Shown here: piece by piece, positions 8,409 to 18,382 of the stretch
Position numbering within the stretch: the first letter of the stretch is position 1
Layout: every line of letters starts with the position of its first letter
From: Ruminiclostridium cellobioparum DSM 1351 = ATCC 15832
GTDB lineage: Bacteria > Bacillota > Clostridia > Acetivibrionales > DSM-1351
NCBI RefSeq assembly: GCF_000621505.1
Contig: NZ_JHYD01000053.1
Location: 1 to 38,606 of the forward strand
Direction: 5' to 3'
DNA: 38,606 nt
Made by a program: the position numbers and the translations under genes
Notes under the pieces: generated by a model
Told to the model about the DNA's origin: nothing
Seen by the model: the letters and a program-made list of their open reading frames with translations, nothing else
Database searches by the model: none

Positions 8409-8490
8409 GTGTCCTTTAGGACACCTTTGCATCGTTGAAACGCGAAATGCGCATAAGGTAAGAAAATTTTTCTACAGCCGAAAAATTTTC
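8409..8490. other. Two further hairpins in the yabG-lacI convergent gap
   Basis: GTGTCC/GGACAC with a 4-nt loop lies at 8409-8424. A perfect 10-bp stem GAAAATTTTT/AAAAATTTTC with a 9-nt loop lies at 8462-8490. The gap is between convergent genes, so the second hairpin may end transcription from the lacI side. No reading frame of interest is seen between 8330 and 8558. Confidence 0.4.
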
Positions 8491-8558
8491 AAAGAACGTA
8501 CACTTTCTTTTTAACCAAAGCATTATAAAAAAACTCTTAAATTTCAGCATAAAAACTA

Positions 8559-9587
<1,029 letters not shown>

Positions 9588-9666
9588 CTAAATAATTTAT
9601 TAAAAGTCAATTTAATTATTTCAGGCTTAATGCAGACTAATGGATTTTAGAACTTTAATATTGTTG

Positions 9667-9695
9667 TTGACTGGTAAGTAAAATGATACTATAAT
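9667..9695 (+). promoter_or_regulatory. SigA-type promoter of the galactanase operon
   Basis: TTGACT (9667-9672) and TATAAT (9690-9695) are separated by exactly 17 bp. The predicted start near 9702 leaves a leader of about 110 nt that is very AT-rich with repeated TTAATAAT-like segments. A repressor binding there could block the promoter. Confidence 0.75.
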
Positions 9696-9810
9696 TAATA
9701 GTAAATTATTTATTAATAATACTAATAAATATTTAACTATATTATATGGAAAGCAATATATATTTTTTATATTAAAGTTACATACGCTAAAAGTCAGGAG
9801 GAACATTTTT

Positions 9811-10887
9811 TTGATGGATTTTATTAAAGGAATGGATATTTCCATGCTGAAAGAAGTGGAAGATCTGGGTGGAAAATTTTATGACGATGGAATTGAACTG
9901 GATGTTTTTCAAATTTTAAAAAAATATAGTATCAATGCAATAAGATTAAGGCTGTGGCATGATCCCTTCGATTGGGCATTAAATCCCTATGGCGGGGGAG
10001 GAAACGACTTTAACACTACTGTTGAATTGGCAGAAAGAATTATTAAACACAAAATGTCCTTTGTCCTAAATATTCATTATAGTGACTTCTGGACGGACCC
10101 CGGCAAACAGATTAAACCAAAGGCCTGGGAAAAGCTGTCGGGAATTGAGCTTGAAAATAAAGTATACAGTTATACCCGTAATATACTCAGAAACCTTAAA
10201 ATGCGGGGACTTATGCCTGATATGGTTCAGGTGGGCAACGAACTGACAAACGGGTTTTTATGGCCCGACGGTAAGATTTCAAATCATAGGGCAATGATGA
10301 GTCTTTTAAAAAAAGGAATTTCTGCTGTCAAAGATGTAAGTAACGACATTAAGATTATTATCCATCTTGATAATGGCTGTGACAATGCCATGTACAGGGA
10401 TTGGTTCGACAAGGCCCAAAATGAAGGAGTTGATTATGATATCATCGGATTGTCATATTATCCTTATTGGAATGGAACGCTTGATGAGCTGGAGGATAAC
10501 ATGAACGATATCAGCGATAGATACGGCAAGAATGTCATTGTTGTTGAAACAGCATATGGATTCACTACTGAAACCCATCCAAATGCCAACATGATTTTTT
10601 CAAAAGAATTGGCGGATATGACGGCCTTTGAGCCCACCAGGCTTGGACAAAGCATGTTCATGACCCAATTGATGAACAGGATCAGAAATGTAAAGAATCA
10701 GAGGGGTAAGGGCTTTTTTTACTGGGAACCGGCATGGCTTCCCGTGGAAGGCTCAACATGGTCCACAATTGAGGGAAGGAAATATATCGGAGATGTTTCA
10801 GAGGGCGGCAACTCATGGGCTAACCAAGCACTTTTTGATTTTAACGGTAATGCATTACCTGCACTAAAATCAATCAGGGATTTTTAA
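9811..10887 (+). CDS. GH53 endo-beta-1,4-galactanase, no signal peptide
   Basis: A 358-residue arabinogalactan endo-1,4-beta-galactosidase of GH53. The acid/base is E144 in VQVGNELTNG and the nucleophile is E246 in VVETAYG. NPYGGGGNDFNTT (58-70) and NIHYSDFWTDPGKQ (87-100) are GH53 blocks. The protein begins directly with FIKGMDISML, the start of the catalytic domain, so there is no secretion signal. AGGAGG at 9796-9801 favours TTG 9811 (9-nt spacer), with ATG 9814 also possible. It heads the operon with an ABC importer, so it probably trims imported galacto-oligosaccharides in the cytosol. A cytosolic endo-galactanase is less usual than a secreted one. It is clearly paralogous to the gene at 14015. 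Confidence 0.9.
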   Translation: MMDFIKGMDISMLKEVEDLGGKFYDDGIELDVFQILKKYSINAIRLRLWHDPFDWALNPYGGGGNDFNTTVELAERIIKHKMSFVLNIHYSDFWTDPGKQIKPKAWEKLSGIELENKVYSYTRNILRNLKMRGLMPDMVQVGNELTNGFLWPDGKISNHRAMMSLLKKGISAVKDVSNDIKIIIHLDNGCDNAMYRDWFDKAQNEGVDYDIIGLSYYPYWNGTLDELEDNMNDISDRYGKNVIVVETAYGFTTETHPNANMIFSKELADMTAFEPTRLGQSMFMTQLMNRIRNVKNQRGKGFFYWEPAWLPVEGSTWSTIEGRKYIGDVSEGGNSWANQALFDFNGNALPALKSIRDF

Positions 10888-10937
10888 ATATACCGTCATT
10901 TACATGTGATGGTAATAATTTATGAGGGGGAATTTGA

Positions 10938-12218
10938 ATGAAAATGTGGAAAAGAAAAATTGCAGCCGGTTGGCTATCAGCGGTTTTAATCGCTTCTATG
11001 CTGTTTTCAGGCTGCGGCGGTTCAAAAGTCACAGCCGGCGCAGAGAATACCGGAATAAGTTCGTCGGAAAGCCAATCGGCAAGTACTGGAGCAAGTTCAA
11101 AAAAAGCTGCTTCAATAGTGGTCTGGACAAATCTTGAAAATGAAACCGATACATTGAAAAAGTACGGAGAAATGTGGGCAAACAAAACAGGAAACAAAGT
11201 TGAGGTAGTTCATGAAACAGCAGACTTGCAGCAGCTTGTACAAGCTACTAAAAGTAAAAATGGACCCGACGCTTTATATGGTATAGCAAATGACCAGCTT
11301 GCCAATTATGTATCGGCAGGACTGGTCCAGGAGGTTCCGGGTGATTTATATAAAAACGGGGACTATGCCAACGCGGCAGTACAGGCTTGCTATTCAGACG
11401 GAAAAAGGTATGGTATTCCGATTGCAGTTGAAACCAATACACTCTTTTATAATACCCAAAAAGTAAAGAAAGCACCTGAAACATGGGATGAACTGATCAA
11501 TACTGCAAAAGTCAGTGGAGGGGTACAATTCGAAGCTACAAGCATTTATTATGATCTGGGCTTTTTGCGCGCATATGACAGTTATATATTTAAATATACA
11601 GATGGCAAATATGATATAAAGGATATCGGACTTGGCAATGAAAATGCAGTAAAGTCCTATACATTATTAAAAGAACTTGCGGTGGATAACGGATTTTTTT
11701 CCTCTGATATTACAAGTGATTTAGCCAGAAGCAGTTTCCAGAACGGTAAAACAGCCTTTTATATCGGGGGGCCATGGGATATAAGCGGTTTTAAGTCAGC
11801 CGGAACTCCGTTCGCAGTGGCACCGATGCCTTCGCTGAACGGAAAACCATTTGTGACTCCTGTTGGTACACAAGTTGGCTTTGTCAGTTCAAAATCCGAC
11901 GAGCAGGAAGCAACCTGGGATTTTATCAAGTATTTAATGGAGAATTCTGCACAGGATTTGTACAGCACCGGTGGAAGGATTCCTGCCAATATCGCAGCGC
12001 AGGGACAAATCAATGCCGATGATGCGACCAAAGCTTTTATCACTCAGATTTCACATGGAGAACCGATGCCGACCGTACCGGAATTGGGACAGGTATGGAC
12101 TCCATATTCAGATAACATAAAGTTGATGTTCCAGAAAAAAATTACCCCCGCCGAAGCTGCAAAAAATATCAGCAAGCAGGTACAGGAAGGCATAGATCTT
12201 ATGAATTCCGGGAAATAA
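10938..12218 (+). CDS. ABC transporter solute-binding lipoprotein, galacto-/malto-oligosaccharide type
   Basis: A 426-residue MalE-like binding protein. A lysine-rich N-terminus and hydrophobic core lead to the lipobox LFSGC with Cys26, then a Ser/Gly/Ala-rich linker. The body has the MalE-family signs: IVVWTNLENETDTLKKYGE near 55, IPIAVETNTLFYNTQ near 155, FYIGGPWDISG near 278, and VGTQVGFVSSKSDEQEATWDFIKYL near 310. GAGGGGG lies 8 nt before the ATG. By place between two galactanases it should bind galacto-oligosaccharides, corresponding to GanS of the Bacillus gan operon; this is inferred rather than shown. Confidence 0.9.
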   Translation: MKMWKRKIAAGWLSAVLIASMLFSGCGGSKVTAGAENTGISSSESQSASTGASSKKAASIVVWTNLENETDTLKKYGEMWANKTGNKVEVVHETADLQQLVQATKSKNGPDALYGIANDQLANYVSAGLVQEVPGDLYKNGDYANAAVQACYSDGKRYGIPIAVETNTLFYNTQKVKKAPETWDELINTAKVSGGVQFEATSIYYDLGFLRAYDSYIFKYTDGKYDIKDIGLGNENAVKSYTLLKELAVDNGFFSSDITSDLARSSFQNGKTAFYIGGPWDISGFKSAGTPFAVAPMPSLNGKPFVTPVGTQVGFVSSKSDEQEATWDFIKYLMENSAQDLYSTGGRIPANIAAQGQINADDATKAFITQISHGEPMPTVPELGQVWTPYSDNIKLMFQKKITPAEAAKNISKQVQEGIDLMNSGK

Positions 12219-12228
12219 GGGTGGAGTC

Positions 12229-13143
12229 ATGAAACATAACAAAACAAATTTTGCCGGATATAGTTTTATAATGCCGGCAATGGTGTCAATATTTATATTC
12301 ACTCTATTGCCTATTGTGTATACGGTTTACATATCGTTTACCAATTACAATATGTATCATCTGGATGATTTTGAGATCATAGGTTTCAAAAATTATCTCA
12401 GTGTTATCAATGGCAGCATAAGCTCTGTATTTTTCCCTGTTCTGGGTTGGACTGCAGCTTTTGCGACAATTAGTACTGCCGGCTCCTACATAGTAGGTAT
12501 GTCACTTGCAGTTTTATTAAATAACCCATTTATGACGGAATCAAAAGTATACAGGTCCGTATTGATAGTTCCGTGGGCGTTGCCCGCAACGATTGCAATC
12601 CTGGCATGGCAGGGATTGTTGAATGAACAGTATGGCGGAATAAACAATATTCTGAGGGCATTGCACATTACGGATGGCATACCGTGGATGACAGATGTGT
12701 TCTGGGCAAGGACCGGAATCATACTCGTAAATATATGGCTGGGTTTTCCGTATATGCTCAATGTATGTCTGGGGGGACTCCAGGCAATTTCACCTACATA
12801 TTATGAAGCTGCTAAAATTGACGGGGCTTCAAAATGGTATGCTTTTAAAGTAATTACCTTCCCTTTTGTTACAAGATTATCTGCTCCGCTTATTATTTCT
12901 TCCTTTGCATCCAACTTTAATAATTTTGGCAATATTTATATGATAATGCAAGGTGGACCTGCCAGGGAAGGCTCTCAGTTTGCAGGAAGCACAGATATCC
13001 TTGCAAGCACTATTTACAAAATGACGACATGGTCCAACAGATATGAGTTATCTGCTACTCTAAGCGTATTTGTTTTTATAATTGTAGGAACATTGACACT
13101 TATAAATATGAATATGTCCGGAGCATTTAAGGAGGCTGACTAA
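12229..13143 (+). CDS. ABC sugar permease, MalF/GanP-like
   Basis: A 304-residue permease with six to eight hydrophobic segments and the coupling loop EAAKIDGASKWYAFKVITFP near residue 190. It retains the MalF-type FNNFGNIYMIMQGGPAREGS segment near 230, typical of oligosaccharide rather than monosaccharide systems. It follows the binding protein by 10 bp and is immediately followed by its partner. Confidence 0.9.
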   Translation: MKHNKTNFAGYSFIMPAMVSIFIFTLLPIVYTVYISFTNYNMYHLDDFEIIGFKNYLSVINGSISSVFFPVLGWTAAFATISTAGSYIVGMSLAVLLNNPFMTESKVYRSVLIVPWALPATIAILAWQGLLNEQYGGINNILRALHITDGIPWMTDVFWARTGIILVNIWLGFPYMLNVCLGGLQAISPTYYEAAKIDGASKWYAFKVITFPFVTRLSAPLIISSFASNFNNFGNIYMIMQGGPAREGSQFAGSTDILASTIYKMTTWSNRYELSATLSVFVFIIVGTLTLINMNMSGAFKEAD

Positions 13144-13986
13144 ATGGGCAGAAATGATATGAATCGGGGAGATAAAAGAACCTTGCTGGTCAGCCGTATA
13201 ATAATCTGGGTAGTCATACTTCTTACGCTGTTTCCTGCATTCTGGATTTTAATGGCATCTTTCTCCAAAGGAGACAGCTTTTTCATGACATCGTTACTAC
13301 CTGATAATATTGGAGGTGATAATTACGTAGAGCTTTTCCGGGAAACTGATTTTCTTTTATGGGTATTCAATTCTCTTAAACTATGTTTTTTTGTTGCCAT
13401 TATCCAGCTTTTTTTAACCTGTACTGCTGCTTATGCATTTTCAAGAATGAGATTTCCGGGAAGGAAAAACGGACTAAAGACTTTGCTGGTATTGCAGGTT
13501 TTTCCAAGCAGTATGGCACTTGCCGGGTATTACATAATAATTTACCGTTTTGGTTTGGTTGATAACATGCTATTTGTAATATTGGTACTTTCGGGAGGGA
13601 GTGCCTTCAATATATGGCTGTTAAAGTCATTTATTGACAACATACCTAAAGAACTTGACGAAGCTGCCTTTGTCGATGGTGCGGGCTATCTTCAGATTTT
13701 TATGAAGATAATACTGCCGCTTGCAGTCCCGCAAATTATTGTTATATTTTTGTTTTCATTTATTGGTACCTACAGCGAGTTTGTTATTTCATCGGTATTT
13801 TTACAATCACCTGATAAACATACTCTGGCAATTGGGCTGCAGACATTCATCACAAATCAGTTTGCCGCGCATTGGACTTTGTTTGCTGCTGCTGCTGTTG
13901 TTTCCTCGTTGCCTGTAATGTTCATATTTATGATGCTCCAAAGATACATCCAAAATGGTCTTGCCGCCGGCGGTGTAAAGGAATGA
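13144..13986 (+). CDS. ABC sugar permease, MalG/GanQ-like
   Basis: A 280-residue MalG-type permease starting one base after the preceding stop, so translation is probably coupled. EAAFVDGAGYLQIFMKIILP near residue 174 is the EAA loop. FLQSPDKHTLAIGLQTFI and the end QNGLAAGGVKE are typical of the MalG/GanQ branch. With the previous protein it would form the membrane channel; the energising ATPase is not encoded here. Confidence 0.9.
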   Translation: MGRNDMNRGDKRTLLVSRIIIWVVILLTLFPAFWILMASFSKGDSFFMTSLLPDNIGGDNYVELFRETDFLLWVFNSLKLCFFVAIIQLFLTCTAAYAFSRMRFPGRKNGLKTLLVLQVFPSSMALAGYYIIIYRFGLVDNMLFVILVLSGGSAFNIWLLKSFIDNIPKELDEAAFVDGAGYLQIFMKIILPLAVPQIIVIFLFSFIGTYSEFVISSVFLQSPDKHTLAIGLQTFITNQFAAHWTLFAAAAVVSSLPVMFIFMMLQRYIQNGLAAGGVKE

Positions 13987-14014
13987 GATTAAATTTTGAA
14001 TTGGAGGTTTTTGT

Positions 14015-15670
14015 ATGAAAAAGTCAAGGTTTATAAAAAAGACAGTAAGTATAATAACGGTAATAGGTCTTTTAGTGTTAATGTGTACGGGGGTATCTGC
14101 TGTAAGGCAAAACGCTGATTACAGCGATTTTATCAGGGGAGTGGATATATCGAATCTCGACATGGTTGAAAAATTGGGTGGTTCCTTTTATGAAAATGGT
14201 CTAAAAAAGGATGCCATGCAAATTCTTAAGGATCATGGTGCAAATTATGTCAGACTGAAGCTTTGGGTTGATCCCTACGACAGTGCAGGGAGCAGCTACG
14301 GTGGTGGCGGAAATGACTATAATACTACCCTCTCACTTGCATTGAAGGCAAAAGCCCATGGAATGAAGGTACTTATAGATTTTCATCTGAGTGATTTCTG
14401 GGCAGATCCTGGAACTCAAAGCAAACCAAAGGCATGGGCCGGTTTGTCCTATTCTGATTTGAAAACCACTCTGTATAATTATATGAAAACCACTATGAAT
14501 AATTTTGTCAGAGATGGAGTAACTCCTGATATGGTTCAGATAGGAAATGAATCCTCATCGGGAATTTTATGGGACGATGGAAAAGTCGGAGGCGGAATTA
14601 CTGATTTTACAAAGCTGGCTGAGCTTGTCCAAAAAGCAATTCAGGGAGTAAGGGATTCCAATGGCAGTAGTGCTAAAATTATTCTTCATCTGGACAACGG
14701 CGGCAGCTATTCACTTTATCAATGGTGGTTCGGTGGGATAACAAGTTGCGGAATAACGCTTGATTTCGATATAATCGGTTTGACTTATTATCCTATGTGG
14801 CATGGGACATTAAGCCAATTACAGTATAATATGAATGATATAAGCAAGAAATATGGTAAAGATGTTTTAGTAGTGGAAACAGCTTACGGATGGACTACTG
14901 CAGACGGGGACGGGCTTGGAAGCTCCTTCAACCAAACAGATGCTACAAATGCAGGATATGCCGCATCCGTACAGGGACAGATTGATTTCATGACCGATCT
15001 CGAAGCTGCTATTCTGAATGTTCCAAATGCAAGAGGACTTGGGTTCTTTTATTGGGAACCGGAGTGGCTTCCTGTGGCGGGTGCCAATTGGGGCACTGCT
15101 GCAGGGGCGGCATATATAGGAGATTCGGGCATCCTCTCAAATCCATGGGATAACTTGACACTGTTTGATTTTAATGGTAGTGTATTGAACTCTGTAAATA
15201 TTTTAAACACGCCTGAAAAGAATCGTGTTACAAACCCAGGCTTTGAGGCGGATGGCAGTTCTACCAATCAACCCGGCGGCTGGCAGGTTTGGAGGTCAGA
15301 CTCTACTGCAAGCGATGCAATTAAAACCGAGTATGGGAACGCCTATTCCGGGAATTACAAGCTGACATTCTGGGATGATGCGGCGTATTCATGTTCTGTT
15401 TATCAGACGATTACAGATCTGGAAAACGGTACTTATTCTTTGTCGGCAAATATAATGAGCAGCGGCGGTCAGAGCACCTGCCAGATATATGTAAAGAATT
15501 ACGGCGGTAGTGAACTGGTAAAGGCTGTACCGACAAGTGACATTAATTGGAACAGGATTACTATTGACAATATTCAGGTAAACAACGGTAAATGTGAAAT
15601 TGGTCTGTATGCAGTTGCCAATGCAAATAACTGGTGTAACCTGGATGACGTAGTTTTCAGGAAAAAATAA
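14015..15670 (+). CDS. ganB: Secreted GH53 endo-beta-1,4-galactanase with C-terminal CBM61-like domain
   Basis: A 551-residue secreted enzyme that cuts beta-1,4-galactan of pectin side chains. A signal peptide covers residues 1-29 (KK start, hydrophobic core, likely cut after GVSA). The GH53 domain spans about 38-395 with acid/base E179 in VQIGNESSSG and nucleophile E288 in VVETAYGWTT. Residues about 403-551 start NRVTNPGFEADG and form a beta-sandwich binding module resembling CBM61, the galactan binder seen on other GH53 enzymes. No dockerin or S-layer domain is present, so it is a free enzyme. It closes the operon and is followed by a strong terminator. Its products would feed the importer encoded just upstream. 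Confidence 0.92.
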   Translation: MKKSRFIKKTVSIITVIGLLVLMCTGVSAVRQNADYSDFIRGVDISNLDMVEKLGGSFYENGLKKDAMQILKDHGANYVRLKLWVDPYDSAGSSYGGGGNDYNTTLSLALKAKAHGMKVLIDFHLSDFWADPGTQSKPKAWAGLSYSDLKTTLYNYMKTTMNNFVRDGVTPDMVQIGNESSSGILWDDGKVGGGITDFTKLAELVQKAIQGVRDSNGSSAKIILHLDNGGSYSLYQWWFGGITSCGITLDFDIIGLTYYPMWHGTLSQLQYNMNDISKKYGKDVLVVETAYGWTTADGDGLGSSFNQTDATNAGYAASVQGQIDFMTDLEAAILNVPNARGLGFFYWEPEWLPVAGANWGTAAGAAYIGDSGILSNPWDNLTLFDFNGSVLNSVNILNTPEKNRVTNPGFEADGSSTNQPGGWQVWRSDSTASDAIKTEYGNAYSGNYKLTFWDDAAYSCSVYQTITDLENGTYSLSANIMSSGGQSTCQIYVKNYGGSELVKAVPTSDINWNRITIDNIQVNNGKCEIGLYAVANANNWCNLDDVVFRKK

Positions 15671-15684
15671 ATGTAGAGAAAATG

Positions 15685-15726
15685 AAAAACATCCGTTTGA
15701 AATATTATTTTCAGACGGATGTTTTT
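15685..15726 (+). terminator. Rho-independent terminator of the galactan operon
   Basis: AAAAACATCCG (15685-15695) pairs with CGGATGTTTTT (15716-15726), with further pairing inside (TTTGAAA/TTTTCAGA region). The stem ends in a T run. Confidence 0.88.
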
Positions 15727-15756
15727 GTGTAGAGATTGTTTCGGTTCACTTTTTAT

Positions 15757-15778
15757 ATTTTAGAAAAATTTTAGAATT
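15757..15778 (+). promoter_or_regulatory. 11-bp direct repeats, candidate response-regulator site
   Basis: ATTTTAGAAAA and ATTTTAGAATT are adjacent, giving an 11-bp period. A TATAAT lies at 15807-15812 with a poor -35 hexamer at 15784-15789, so the repeats sit just upstream of a weak -35. This is the usual geometry of OmpR/PhoB-family activator sites. The operon they precede encodes an OmpR-type regulator at its end, so feedback control is plausible. Confidence 0.45.
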
Positions 15779-15831
15779 TCTTTCGAGGAGTTTTATTCTT
15801 GATCTCTATAATCAAATTGTAGCGATAAGGT

Positions 15832-15867
15832 ATGGTCAGATAAAACAAAGTTTTATTGTTTGACCAT
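15832..15867 (+). promoter_or_regulatory. Leader inverted repeat before the exporter operon
   Basis: ATGGTCA (15832-15838) pairs with TGACCAT (15861-15867), and ATAAAAC (15840-15846) with GTTTTAT (15850-15856). It lies in the predicted 5' leader between the -10 box and the first gene. It could be an operator or a leader hairpin. Confidence 0.4.
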
Positions 15868-15904
15868 GACGAGCTATAAAAATTATTGATTGGAGAGATT
15901 GAAG

Positions 15905-16879
15905 ATGAAAAACAGGAAATTAAAGCTTGGGCTCCTGGTGATGGCGGCAGTTACGGTATTCACCGCCACGGCATTTGCAGCCGGCACCGGAAATGAGGGT
16001 TATGAGACGCTGAAGCAAATAATGAAGGACTCAAGAGGAAAAGAAATTCTGACCAGTGCTTCAGTTGACGGTACATTTCGAATTTCCGACAACGGAAAGA
16101 TAGTCACCGAATTGAACGGCAGAGTAAAAGCCGACCATGAGAGTAAGGAAAGCAGCGGAAATGTCCAGATCAGTTTGAAGGGCAGGCAGCAGGACCTTTC
16201 CTTCTTCCAAAACGGTGAAGAAGTATACCTGTCTGATGAAACAAACACTAAATATTACAAGCTGGTCAATGCGGAACATGGCAAATACGGCAAAAATATG
16301 GAATACAACAAAGAGGACTATGACTATGCAGGTGACCACGAAATGGGAACCGCCGAAGAAAAGCTCATAGACTACCTTGCCGGGGATTTAAAGTCTCAGA
16401 TTGCATTAACACGTAACCCTGACGGATCAAAGATCCTTACAATGGATCTGGATCAGAATGAAATTCCAATGCCCTTGAATTTATTAACGGCAGTAGCAGT
16501 TGGGAACAAAGGAATTGATCAAGACAGCAGTGACAGAACTGAATTGGACCAGGTACGCAAGCAATTGCTGGCTGAAAAGCTTCCCTTCCTCAAGGACTAT
16601 CTTGATATTGACAATAATTTAGTACCTGCTTTAAAAGAAAATGTCAAGCTAGCAGCTCTTGTTATAAAAGTGAATGTTGACCAGGATAACCAGATCAAGT
16701 CTTTTGAAGCCAGGGTCAGCATCACCGGCAATGATGCCGGGGGCACATATCATGATATTTCTTTGCAGGGTTCTGCAGCAGTCAGTGATATAAACAAAAC
16801 CAGTGCCGATAGGTTCAATGCCGACGGCAAAAACGTGGAGATCATAAATGCTGAAGATTTCAAATGCAGCAGGGAATAA
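15905..16879 (+). CDS. Secreted protein of unknown function heading the exporter operon
   Basis: A 324-residue protein with a signal peptide (MKNRKLKLGLLVMAAVTVFT, likely cut after FAA near residue 26). The mature part is rich in charged residues and short beta-like stretches, with SVDGTFRISDNGKIVTELNG and later GSKILTMDLDQNEIPMPLNLL. The general look recalls lipoprotein-sorting or DUF-type beta-sheet proteins that sense or bind something at the surface, but no family is recognised. The ATG at 15905 is preferred over an in-frame TTG at 15890 because GGAGAG sits 7 nt before it. It is followed 25 bp on by the ABC ATPase, so it may be a substrate sensor or immunity accessory of that exporter (inference). 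Confidence 0.7.
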   Translation: MKNRKLKLGLLVMAAVTVFTATAFAAGTGNEGYETLKQIMKDSRGKEILTSASVDGTFRISDNGKIVTELNGRVKADHESKESSGNVQISLKGRQQDLSFFQNGEEVYLSDETNTKYYKLVNAEHGKYGKNMEYNKEDYDYAGDHEMGTAEEKLIDYLAGDLKSQIALTRNPDGSKILTMDLDQNEIPMPLNLLTAVAVGNKGIDQDSSDRTELDQVRKQLLAEKLPFLKDYLDIDNNLVPALKENVKLAALVIKVNVDQDNQIKSFEARVSITGNDAGGTYHDISLQGSAAVSDINKTSADRFNADGKNVEIINAEDFKCSRE

Positions 16880-16904
16880 TATTCGGAAGATGGGATGGGA
16901 TGGC

Positions 16905-17663
16905 ATGTTACTGGAAGTTGAAAATTTGACCAAGAAATATCCCGGGAACCACGGCATAGAAGGGCTGAACCTCACAGTTTCAGAGGGTGAGGTTGTTGCC
17001 CTTCTGGGCCCCAACGGTGCGGGGAAAACTACAGCAATGAAGGCAATGATGGGATTTTTTCCGGTTGACACCGGCAGAGTTGCATATAAAGGTATTTCAA
17101 TTACGGATAATCCCCAGGCAACAAAAAATGAAATAGGCATGATGATCGGGGATCCTTCCCCATACCTTTATCTCACGGCATATCAATACCTGAAGCTGTA
17201 TCAGAAGCTTTACTTTAATGTCACCGATGAGGATATCAATGCCGTTCTGGCGGTAACCGGCCTTGCGGACAGGAAGGACAGCAGGATCAAAACCTTTTCG
17301 ACGGGAATGAAGCAGCGCATTTATCTGGCCAGGATATTGCTGACAAAACCAAAACTGGTACTGCTGGACGAACCTTTTTCCGGAATGGATATAGAGGGCA
17401 GGGATCAGCTGGTGCAATTGTTTAAAAAAATCATTGAAAAATATAATACGGGGATGATAATCTCAAGCCATCTGATACATGATATAGAGGGGATTACCTC
17501 CAGGGTTTGTATAATAAGCAGCGGAAAATGGCTTGCAACGGATACGGTGGAAGAAATCAGGGGTAGTTACCCCACTATTGAAAAGTACTATCTTGATACA
17601 ATTTCCAAAACCAAGGGAAGGAGGAATGAAAATGAACAAGCTGATTACTTTTTCGGTGGATGA
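16905..17663 (+). CDS. ABC exporter ATP-binding protein, ABC-2/BcrA-like
   Basis: A 252-residue ATPase. Walker A is GPNGAGKTT (near 35-43), the signature is STGMKQR (near 135), Walker B is LVLLDEPFSGMD (near 155-166), and the switch histidine is in SSHLIHD. The signature replaces the usual LSGGQ, as is common in BcrA/NatA/YtrB-type exporters. ATG 16905 is chosen because the homologous start is LEVENLTKKYPG and GGGATGGGA precedes it; an in-frame ATG at 16890 would add five residues. The end overlaps the permease start by 32 bp, indicating coupling. The neighbours suggest export or sensing of an antimicrobial or envelope compound. Confidence 0.92.
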   Translation: MLLEVENLTKKYPGNHGIEGLNLTVSEGEVVALLGPNGAGKTTAMKAMMGFFPVDTGRVAYKGISITDNPQATKNEIGMMIGDPSPYLYLTAYQYLKLYQKLYFNVTDEDINAVLAVTGLADRKDSRIKTFSTGMKQRIYLARILLTKPKLVLLDEPFSGMDIEGRDQLVQLFKKIIEKYNTGMIISSHLIHDIEGITSRVCIISSGKWLATDTVEEIRGSYPTIEKYYLDTISKTKGRRNENEQADYFFGG

Positions 17664-18378
17664 GTACAAAAAGCTGCTTTATCAGAAAAAAACAAAGGTC
17701 ATTATCTCACTTTTTGTTATATATGCAATGGCAATTGGCATCGCCAGTCTGGTCATTGAAAATAATACGGGAGTTAAAATAGTTGCACCCGGCAGATTTC
17801 CGGTTTTTATCCTGGAACTGCTCACAGGCTTTATTCTGCCTGCCCTGACTGTTTATATCAGCAGTGAGCTTTACACAGCTGAGTTTAAGGATGGTACAAT
17901 AAAAAATCTATTTGCATTGCCTGTTACTAAAAGTATAATATATTTAGGAAAAATACTTGCCGGGGCGGCCCTGACTGCCACATGCCTATTGGCACTGGGA
18001 ATATCCGGCCTACTGGTCAGCATCGTCATCAACGGTACGGCGGCCTTTGCAGGCATTGGAAGCTTGTTTGTCAGCTATTTCGGAGCATTCATTTTCCTCA
18101 CGGCGGTGCTGATGATTGTATCGTTTTTTACATTGACCACAGGCAGCCCCAACATGGCAATTGCCATGAACCTGCTGATCTGGCTTGTACTGGGTGTGGC
18201 AGGTACGTTTTTAACCTCTGTCAGGCAATTTCTGCCTGTAAGTTTCAGCGGATGGTATCAGCCGCTGTTTAACGGAGCCGGTTTGACGGCGGCATTACCT
18301 GCCTTTCTGTACATGCTTTCATATTGTATCATATTTGCGGTTGCCGGCTTGACAATATTTGAACGGAAAGAAGTGTAG
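17632..18378 (+). CDS. ABC-2 type exporter permease
   Basis: A 248-residue membrane protein with about six transmembrane segments (first near 20-40, last at the C-terminus AGLTIFERKEV). The YTAEFKDGTIKNLFALPVTKSIIYLGK segment after the second span is the hallmark of ABC-2 permeases such as those paired with NatA/BcrA ATPases. ATG 17632 is preferred because GGAAGGAGG is 7 nt upstream; ATG 17626 is too close to it. It follows its ATPase with overlap and is followed 4 bp later by a histidine kinase gene. Confidence 0.9.
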   Translation: MNKLITFSVDEYKKLLYQKKTKVIISLFVIYAMAIGIASLVIENNTGVKIVAPGRFPVFILELLTGFILPALTVYISSELYTAEFKDGTIKNLFALPVTKSIIYLGKILAGAALTATCLLALGISGLLVSIVINGTAAFAGIGSLFVSYFGAFIFLTAVLMIVSFFTLTTGSPNMAIAMNLLIWLVLGVAGTFLTSVRQFLPVSFSGWYQPLFNGAGLTAALPAFLYMLSYCIIFAVAGLTIFERKEV

Positions 18379-18382
18379 ATAA

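Noticed and set aside
8409-8490. Hairpin series considered as a riboswitch (c-di-GMP or other)
   Set aside because: No conserved aptamer core on either strand, and the location between convergent genes fits terminators better.
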